6,769 bases of DNA. Origin: JBEKYH01 sp049511115. GTDB lineage: Bacteria; Planctomycetota; Phycisphaerae; Tepidisphaerales; Tepidisphaeraceae. A program made the translations under genes and the position numbers. Under the pieces are notes generated by a model, which saw only the letters and a program-made list of their open reading frames with translations, was not told the DNA's origin and searched no databases. The first letter of the stretch is position 1; each line of letters starts with the position of its first letter. The stretch is from positions 1-6,769 of the forward strand of contig JBEKYH010000285.1 in NCBI GenBank assembly GCA_049511115.1, given 5' to 3'. Shown here in pieces: positions 1-4,767 of this stretch.

Positions 1-95
1 ATCTGAGGCAATGTTGACGTTCTGAGGTTCTCATCGCGACTTCTTTTGCGCCACGGCGGAAACGTCAGGGCGAACGAAAGGGGGAATCGCCTCGC

Positions 96-656
96 TTATT
101 TTGACGCGGGCCAGATCATCCCCAACGGAATGCCAAGTTCCTCAAACGGCGCCAACCGCACTTCTTCCCTCCCGGCGCCCTTTCCTGCCAAAACGTATTC
201 CCCCTCTTCCAGTCGATGCGCCTCAATGGTCCGGGCTGTTGGATCAACAATCCAATCGTGGGCCACGCCTGACTTTCGATACAAGTCGAATTTGCGCTTA
301 CGGTCGGTTTGTCGAGACCGGAAGCTGACTACCTCCACGCACAGATCGGGCGGCCCTTTCACGGATTTCTTGCCGATTTGATTGAGGCGGGCCGTGGAAA
401 AGTAGAGCAAATCCGGCCGGCGGACTTCATGGCGGCCAAGGATCGTGTCCACCTCCAAAAATACCCGTCCAAGATTGTGCGATTGAACGTGCTCGCGGAG
501 GAGCGAACCAAGAGCCAGCACGATTTCCTGATGATCCGGCGTCGGGCTTGGACTCACGGCGACCTCCCCATTGACCAACTCCAGGCGAACCCCCGGCGGG
601 TCTTCGCCCAGGAGCAAAAACTGCCGAGCGGTCATTCTTTTGGTGCTGATCGTCAC
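96..656 (-). CDS. Uma2 family (DUF820) putative restriction-endonuclease-fold protein
   Basis: The 186-residue product matches the Uma2/DUF820 family in length and motif order. The N-terminal helix is followed by RLELVNGEV (24-32), then RRPDLLYF (79-86), PDLCVEVVS (103-111), a basic stretch ending in KFDLY (122-126), and GVAHDWIVDP (130-139). In the family these supply the PD-(D/E)xK-like acidic and lysine residues; here D82, E108 and K122 are the likely equivalents, so the active site looks intact. The start is GTG, chosen because AGGAG lies 5 nt upstream; the internal ATG at codon 8 (633-635) has no such support. Family members are numerous in cyanobacteria and other environmental bacteria, often without a known role, and DNA cleavage by this one is inference. 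The gene diverges from the 725-2017 membrane-protein gene. The family call is secure; the biological role is not. Confidence 0.9.
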   Translation of the reverse strand: MTISTKRMTARQFLLLGEDPPGVRLELVNGEVAVSPSPTPDHQEIVLALGSLLREHVQSHNLGRVFLEVDTILGRHEVRRPDLLYFSTARLNQIGKKSVKGPPDLCVEVVSFRSRQTDRKRKFDLYRKSGVAHDWIVDPTARTIEAHRLEEGEYVLAGKGAGREEVRLAPFEELGIPLGMIWPASK

Positions 657-661
657 AACGG

Positions 662-666
662 CTCCT
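662..666 (-). promoter_or_regulatory. Shine-Dalgarno deciding the GTG start of the Uma2 gene
   Basis: The minus strand reads AGGAG, followed by 5 nt and then GTG at 656-654. Spacing and sequence are close to ideal. This favours the GTG over the in-frame ATG seven codons later. Confidence 0.65.
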
Positions 667-675
667 GTCAGGGCG

Positions 676-684
676 ATTATACCA
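676..684 (-). promoter_or_regulatory. Candidate extended -10 promoter for the Uma2 gene
   Basis: The minus strand reads TGGTATAAT, a perfect TATAAT hexamer with the TG of an extended -10. No good -35 hexamer lies 16-18 nt upstream, which is typical of extended -10 promoters. The predicted start of transcription is near 669, giving a leader of only about 13 nt that just includes the AGGAG. The motif is seen directly; its use as a promoter is inferred. Confidence 0.45.
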
Positions 685-724
685 TTTCCAGCCAGTTGCG
701 CGGCTGCGTGCTACGATACTCCGC

Positions 725-2017
725 ATGGATCGCCCCTCCCGATCACGCGGCCGTCAATCGCATGCGCCGTGGCTGCGCAACGAAAAGTGGTCGACGGGCG
801 CTATCCGCGACCAGAGTCCGGAGAATCTGTTCGCGGTCTGGGTGTTTGCGATTGCGTGGAATGTCATCACGCTCCTGGCCCTCATTCCGCATGTCGAAAA
901 CGCGCTGCACGCGCACGATAAATATTGGTTGATGGCGACGATTTTTCCCGCCATCGGGGTGGGTCTGCTTATCTGGGCGCGGCGCCGCACGCGGCGGATC
1001 ACGCAATTCGGGCCGTCGGTTTTTCATCTGCAAACGCTTCCCGCTTCACCGGGGGGCGACCTGGCCGGCACCATCCACGTTACTCGAAGCTTTCGGCCGC
1101 GATCGGCGATCCAGCTTAAGCTGGCCTGCATCAATCGCGCTATAACCGGCGTCGGCAGGAGCGCCCGCGTCATGGACCATTTTATCTGGCAGGAGGTGCA
1201 GACGTTCGACGCTCTTCCGCCATGCGAAGAGGGCACGGATATTCCCGTCCTCTTTCATATCCCGCCCGATGCCCATCCAAGCAGTGACCTGGATTTCGGC
1301 GACGGCTACCGCTGGAAACTGGAAGCCCGCTGCAAAACGAAGGGCGTGCCATATTATTCGCGATTTGAAGTGCCCGTTTTTGTCGTGGCCCAGTCGTCGT
1401 TTGCGGCGCCGCGCGTGCGCGTTTTCGCGCCGCCAGCGCGAGCGCCTGAACTTCCCGATCCTCGCAGTAAACTCACGGAGAATGGGATTACCTGCGAGCG
1501 AATCTCCGCGGGCCGGTTGCGAATTCAGTTTGCGGCCGCCCGGAATCGTCCGGTCGTCATTCGCACGACGATCACGGGATTGGCGCTTACCACGATTGCG
1601 CTTGGATTGGGCGAATGGCCCGACTTCCCGATTGATCGGGTCATTACGCTTTGCTTCGCGGCGAGCAGCTTTCTTGTCGGCGTCGTCTTTTGCTTCATCG
1701 CTGTTTTGAAGTGGTTGGCCACCGCGGAAATCACCGTTCGCTACGGCTCCCTCACCGTGCAGCGCCGCACGCTGCTGTTTCGGCAGGAGCAGACGTTCAA
1801 GCTTGCCGATGTCGCTGATATCTTTCCGAAAAATCAAAGCGAGCCGTCCTCCAAGCCTGGGCCGGACAATTCGAATAAAGAGTCTTTCTACAAGCTCATC
1901 CTGAAAACGCGTGACGGTGATTCTGTGCGCCTGGCCAACGATATTACGCAAAAGGATTACGCCGCGTGGCTGGCCGATGAAATCAAAGACACGCTGGGTG
2001 TGGTGATTGAGAAATGA
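725..2017 (+). CDS. Four-helix integral membrane protein with a central arrestin-like beta domain and a C-terminal PH-like domain (unrecognised)
   Basis: I do not recognise a named gene. The 430-residue product has a basic N-terminus (1-35) and two hydrophobic helices (about 36-56 and 67-86). A soluble beta-rich region follows (about 94-225), then a proline-rich linker (about 229-250). A second helix pair (about 277-296 and 306-331) precedes a soluble C-terminal region (333-428). The arginine-rich segment after helix 2 (RRRTRR, 87-91 region) and the basic N-terminus place both soluble regions on the cytoplasmic side. The central region has the strand pattern and the closing FEVPVF (214-219) of arrestin-like beta-sandwich modules seen in some bacterial membrane proteins. 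The C-terminal part (ITVRYGSLTVQRRTLLF onward) resembles small bacterial PH-like domains. Both fold assignments are by eye. ATG at 725 is the only start found: there is no in-frame GTG or TTG just upstream, and no strong Shine-Dalgarno. The gene converges with the sulfotransferase gene, 54 bp apart. It is real by its clean length and membrane pattern; function is unknown. Confidence 0.82.
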   Translation: MDRPSRSRGRQSHAPWLRNEKWSTGAIRDQSPENLFAVWVFAIAWNVITLLALIPHVENALHAHDKYWLMATIFPAIGVGLLIWARRRTRRITQFGPSVFHLQTLPASPGGDLAGTIHVTRSFRPRSAIQLKLACINRAITGVGRSARVMDHFIWQEVQTFDALPPCEEGTDIPVLFHIPPDAHPSSDLDFGDGYRWKLEARCKTKGVPYYSRFEVPVFVVAQSSFAAPRVRVFAPPARAPELPDPRSKLTENGITCERISAGRLRIQFAAARNRPVVIRTTITGLALTTIALGLGEWPDFPIDRVITLCFAASSFLVGVVFCFIAVLKWLATAEITVRYGSLTVQRRTLLFRQEQTFKLADVADIFPKNQSEPSSKPGPDNSNKESFYKLILKTRDGDSVRLANDITQKDYAAWLADEIKDTLGVVIEK

Positions 2018-2071
2018 GATTCAAGGAGAGCAAGGCTGACGAACAGAAGCACGCGGGCTTCGCACGCTTTT

Positions 2072-3376
2072 TCATTCGGCCGGATATCCGAACGCTTCCA
2101 GAGGCTCCGCGAACGCCGTCGTCATGGCAACGCGTTCCTCGGCGTTCAGGTCTACCTTCCAGCGCCCCACGGTTGTGAGGGGATCGGAGCTTGTTGAGTG
2201 GCGCTCAAATTCGGCGATATCCGCGGCGGCGGAGCAAATCATTTGCTCGAGCGTGGCTGTGCCCGCGTCCAGTCCCAGGAACGCAAGCATTGCCGACACG
2301 GTTTCTTCCGGCCGCGCGATCAAGTCCTCGTAGCGAACCAGATGGGCGGGGCCCGCGCGGCTTTGCCAATGCCTTAGGAACCGGTTGACCCGCTTGCTCA
2401 CCAGCGACAGGAATTCGGTTTCGTCCTTGACGAGGGAGCGTCCAAAATCATCTCTTCCGCGCCGGGCGTTGAAGGCGCGGATGGAGCACATCATGTCGCG
2501 GAAGTCGCGTACCAGGAATACCTCGCGCGCATCCGGGCAAAGTTCGCAGAGCAAGGCGGCGGCCCGGTCGGGCTGGTTCTTTTCGGCGAAATAAACCGCG
2601 TCGTTTTTTCCCTGGGCGTGGGCGATTTGCTGATAAAAGCCGTCCGTGCTTTGCAGGCAGAATGCGGCGGCTTGCTCGGTGTAGGCCTTTGAGAACCAGC
2701 GGAACAATTCGGGATGATCCGTCAGCGGGGCACGATAGAACGGGTGGTTTCCCACCCACCACTGGTTGGGGCTGAGTCCGTCGGGAGTGGAGGATTGCAG
2801 GGCATTGGTCGGCTCGGTGAGAACCTGAAGGGCCTGCATCCAATACCGGCCGGCGCGAATCTCGTAGGGATATACCTGCGGGGCGACGATGTGGGGGTGT
2901 TCCACCAGCAGGCGCATGAGCCAGGTCGAGCCACTTCGTCCCAGGGACGTGACAACCAGCGGACGGATGCGCGGCTGGAACGCGGATTGAATTCCGCAAT
3001 GCCGGCCCTGCAGGCGAAAAAGCGGCGTGCGCGTCTGGTTATTGTGCAAAGCGCACACATCGAGATCAAAGGTTCGATCCAGCCCGACCGCGCCGACCAG
3101 GGCCTGAAACCCGCACTCAAACCGCGAGGATTTGCCCCAGAACATCGCTACCGGCCCGCCGCGCGGGGTGGAAAGTGGGATCGAACGCATCACGCGCTCG
3201 CCGGCGAGAAGCTCGACGCATTGGACCCCTGAGTTTTGTGCCGGAATTCGCCCCTGAAGTTCCAATACGTAGGATTCGCTCGTATCCCCCGGGGCCGGCC
3301 GGTCAAGACGGGACCCCGTCAGCCCGCGGCTGATTGATTTGGCCTGTTCGACGTTAAAAATCTCGACAAGGGCCAT
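2072..3376 (-). CDS. PAPS-dependent sulfotransferase family protein with extra N-terminal beta-rich domain
   Basis: The product (434 residues) carries the sulfotransferase 5'-phosphosulfate-binding loop SLGRSGSTWL (144-153). It also has the 3'-phosphate-binding segment VFLVRDFRDMMCSIRAF (287-303, with R290 and S298), RYEDLIARPEETV (348-360) and a late GRWK motif (404-407). These order as in the P-loop sulfotransferases that move sulfate from PAPS to a hydroxyl or amine of a glycan or other acceptor. Residues about 34-126 form an additional region of alternating strands (YVLELQGRI, VQCVELLAGERVMRSIPL, FECGFQALVG) that is not part of the catalytic fold; it could bind the acceptor. The start is ATG: an in-frame TGA lies 18 nt upstream, so no longer form is possible, but the ribosome site is weak. 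No signal peptide or membrane helix is visible, so it probably acts in the cytoplasm. The acceptor cannot be read from sequence; the neighbouring sugar aminotransferase and exporter suggest a surface glycan or glycolipid. Confidence 0.9.
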   Translation of the reverse strand: MALVEIFNVEQAKSISRGLTGSRLDRPAPGDTSESYVLELQGRIPAQNSGVQCVELLAGERVMRSIPLSTPRGGPVAMFWGKSSRFECGFQALVGAVGLDRTFDLDVCALHNNQTRTPLFRLQGRHCGIQSAFQPRIRPLVVTSLGRSGSTWLMRLLVEHPHIVAPQVYPYEIRAGRYWMQALQVLTEPTNALQSSTPDGLSPNQWWVGNHPFYRAPLTDHPELFRWFSKAYTEQAAAFCLQSTDGFYQQIAHAQGKNDAVYFAEKNQPDRAAALLCELCPDAREVFLVRDFRDMMCSIRAFNARRGRDDFGRSLVKDETEFLSLVSKRVNRFLRHWQSRAGPAHLVRYEDLIARPEETVSAMLAFLGLDAGTATLEQMICSAAADIAEFERHSTSSDPLTTVGRWKVDLNAEERVAMTTAFAEPLEAFGYPAE

Positions 3377-3485
3377 TTTTTCGCATCCAATTCAGCGAAC
3401 TGACGGTTGGCTGCCGAGGTAGCGACACTCAAGGGCCGGCTCAAACACATTCCTCGATTTTTTTCAGAAGTTAAGACCCAACTAC

Positions 3486-3515
3486 AGAATAGGTATCCGG
3501 GCAGGCGCGCGTCAA
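3486..3515 (-). promoter_or_regulatory. Candidate sigma-70-type promoter for the sulfotransferase gene
   Basis: On the minus strand TTGACG (3515-3510) is followed, after 18 nt, by TATTCT (3491-3486). These match five and four of six consensus bases. The site lies immediately after the aminotransferase stop codon, and would give a leader of about 100 nt before the sulfotransferase ATG. It suggests the sulfotransferase can be expressed apart from the aminotransferase. No convincing terminator is seen between the two genes, so read-through is also possible. Confidence 0.35.
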
Positions 3516-3517
3516 TA

Positions 3518-4675
3518 CTAAAATCGCTTGGTTTTTGTGGTCAGCCGCCGTTCGAGAATCCTCTCCAGGGTGAGGCAGACCTGCTCGATCTGCGTCTCGG
3601 TCATGCGGCTGAAAAACGGGAGGGCGAGAGTCCGGCCGGCGATGTATTCGGTGACGGGAAATTCGCCGCCTTTGAAGCCGAACAGGTCGGCCATGTAGGG
3701 TTGCATATGGATCGGCGGGAAGTAATTTCCGCAGCCGATCCCTTCGGAGCGCAGTTCCATGATGACCTGGTCGCGATCGCCCGGCTCAAACAGGTCATTG
3801 AGGCGCACCACGAAGACAAACCAACTGATGTGCGTGTCGTCGTCGAGGGTCGGGACGCTGACAAACTTGCTGGTCATGAGCCGCTTGATATAGGCCTCGG
3901 CCACGCGGCGGCGGTTGGCGAGAATTTCATCGAGCCGGCTCATCTGGGACACGCCGAGCGCGGCGTTAATTTCGCTGAGGCGGTAGTTAAAGCCGAGGCG
4001 ATGGTGAGCGAGCCAGCCCATTCCGTCGCGACCCTGATTGCGGAGGCTGCGGCAGAGGTTGGCGAAGTCCTCGTCGTCGGTGACGATCATGCCGCCTTCG
4101 CCGGTGGTGATCTGCTTGTTGGGATAGAACGCGAAGACGCCGGCTTTTCCGAAACTGCCGATGGGGCGAAGCTCGCGGGCCGCGCCGCACGATCCGCCGA
4201 ATCCCTCGCAACAGTCCTCGATCAAGAGTATTTCCGCTCGCCGCGCCAGTTGCTCAAGTTCAGCCATGCCGCCGGGATGGCCGAAACATTCGACGGCGAT
4301 GAGGGCCTTGGTCCTGGGCGTGATGGCCGCAGCGGCTTTGGCGACATCCATGTTGAGGGAGCGCGGATTGATGTCGGCAAAGACCGGCTTGGCACCGACA
4401 TAGAGAATGCAGTTGGCGCTGGCCACAAACGAAAACGGCGTGGTGATGACTTCATCGCCCGGACCGACGCCGGACGCGAGCATGGCGCAGTGTAGACCGG
4501 CCGTGCCGCTGGAGACGCCGATGCCATATTTGCGCCCCGCCATCCTGGCAACCAGCGACTCGAACTCCTCGATGCGCGGCCCGATGGAGAGCGTCGGCGT
4601 GTGCAGCACTTCCACCACCGCGTCAATGTCGCGCTGCGTAATATCCGGCTGCGATAAGGGAATCGATAATGCCAT
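3518..4675 (-). CDS. DegT/DnrJ/EryC1/StrS family PLP-dependent sugar aminotransferase
   Basis: The 385-residue product is full length for this family, which transfers an amino group, usually from glutamate, to a keto-sugar nucleotide for amino-sugar synthesis. Visible family signatures are the N-terminal IPLSQPDIT (5-13), the phosphate-binding SSGTAGLH (55-62), GDEVITTPFSFVASAN (73-88) and IEDCCEGFGG (152-161), with D154 expected to pair with the PLP ring nitrogen. FAFYPNKQITTGEGG (181-195) carries the Schiff-base lysine K187, and GFNYRLSEINAALG (228-241) follows. The presence of K187 argues for an aminotransferase and against the lysine-lacking sugar-dehydratase branch. The position where many relatives carry Q (three after the aspartate) is E157 here. 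ATG at 4675 has GGAG only 3 nt upstream. The gene is followed by the sulfotransferase gene and diverges from the ABC exporter gene. The sugar substrate cannot be deduced. Family assignment is very secure. Confidence 0.95.
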   Translation of the reverse strand: MALSIPLSQPDITQRDIDAVVEVLHTPTLSIGPRIEEFESLVARMAGRKYGIGVSSGTAGLHCAMLASGVGPGDEVITTPFSFVASANCILYVGAKPVFADINPRSLNMDVAKAAAAITPRTKALIAVECFGHPGGMAELEQLARRAEILLIEDCCEGFGGSCGAARELRPIGSFGKAGVFAFYPNKQITTGEGGMIVTDDEDFANLCRSLRNQGRDGMGWLAHHRLGFNYRLSEINAALGVSQMSRLDEILANRRRVAEAYIKRLMTSKFVSVPTLDDDTHISWFVFVVRLNDLFEPGDRDQVIMELRSEGIGCGNYFPPIHMQPYMADLFGFKGGEFPVTEYIAGRTLALPFFSRMTETQIEQVCLTLERILERRLTTKTKRF

Positions 4676-4706
4676 AGGCTCCGACTACAGGTTCTGCCCC
4701 GCGTAG

Positions 4707-4714
4707 GTTATACT
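4707..4714. promoter_or_regulatory. Candidate overlapping divergent -10 elements between aminotransferase and exporter genes
   Basis: Within the 92-bp divergent gap, the plus strand has TATACT (4709-4714) and the minus strand has TATAAC (4712-4707). Each is a five-of-six match to TATAAT. They overlap in a near-palindromic TTATA core and point toward the exporter and the aminotransferase respectively. Neither has a convincing -35 hexamer at normal spacing. The gap must contain the start signals of at least one of the genes, but which bases are used is uncertain. Confidence 0.3.
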
Positions 4715-4767
4715 CGATTGCCTTTGGTGACCGATAGAGCCAATTTCTGTTCAAGGACTGGTCAGGC

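Noticed and set aside
69..91. Hairpin GGCGA...TCGCC just after the Uma2 stop
   Set aside because: It has a 5-bp stem with a 13-nt loop and no T tract on the minus strand, so it is unlikely to be a terminator.
1..95. Left edge, with the hexamer CTGAGG occurring at 3-8 and 22-27
   Set aside because: Two copies of a hexamer are not enough for a repeat call, and no gene end, RNA or regulatory site could be supported in this stretch.
427..726. A 99-codon minus-strand frame overlapping the Uma2 gene start
   Set aside because: It is a shifted frame of the Uma2 gene, with low-complexity R/G/P content and no recognisable motif.
1627..1640. Perfect inverted repeat CCCGAT-TG-ATCGGG
   Set aside because: It sits inside the coding region of the four-helix membrane protein with no second copy nearby; a 6-bp palindrome of this sort is expected by chance.
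2046..2072. Possible terminator between the convergent genes (GAAGC...GCTTC followed by TTTTT)
   Set aside because: The stem is only 5 bp with a 6-nt loop, and the T run begins 6 nt after the stem, so it is too weak to call.
3407..4495. A 362-codon plus-strand open frame opposite the aminotransferase gene
   Set aside because: It lies wholly antisense to a gene with unmistakable family motifs, shows no family signature itself, and long mirror frames are expected in GC-rich coding DNA.
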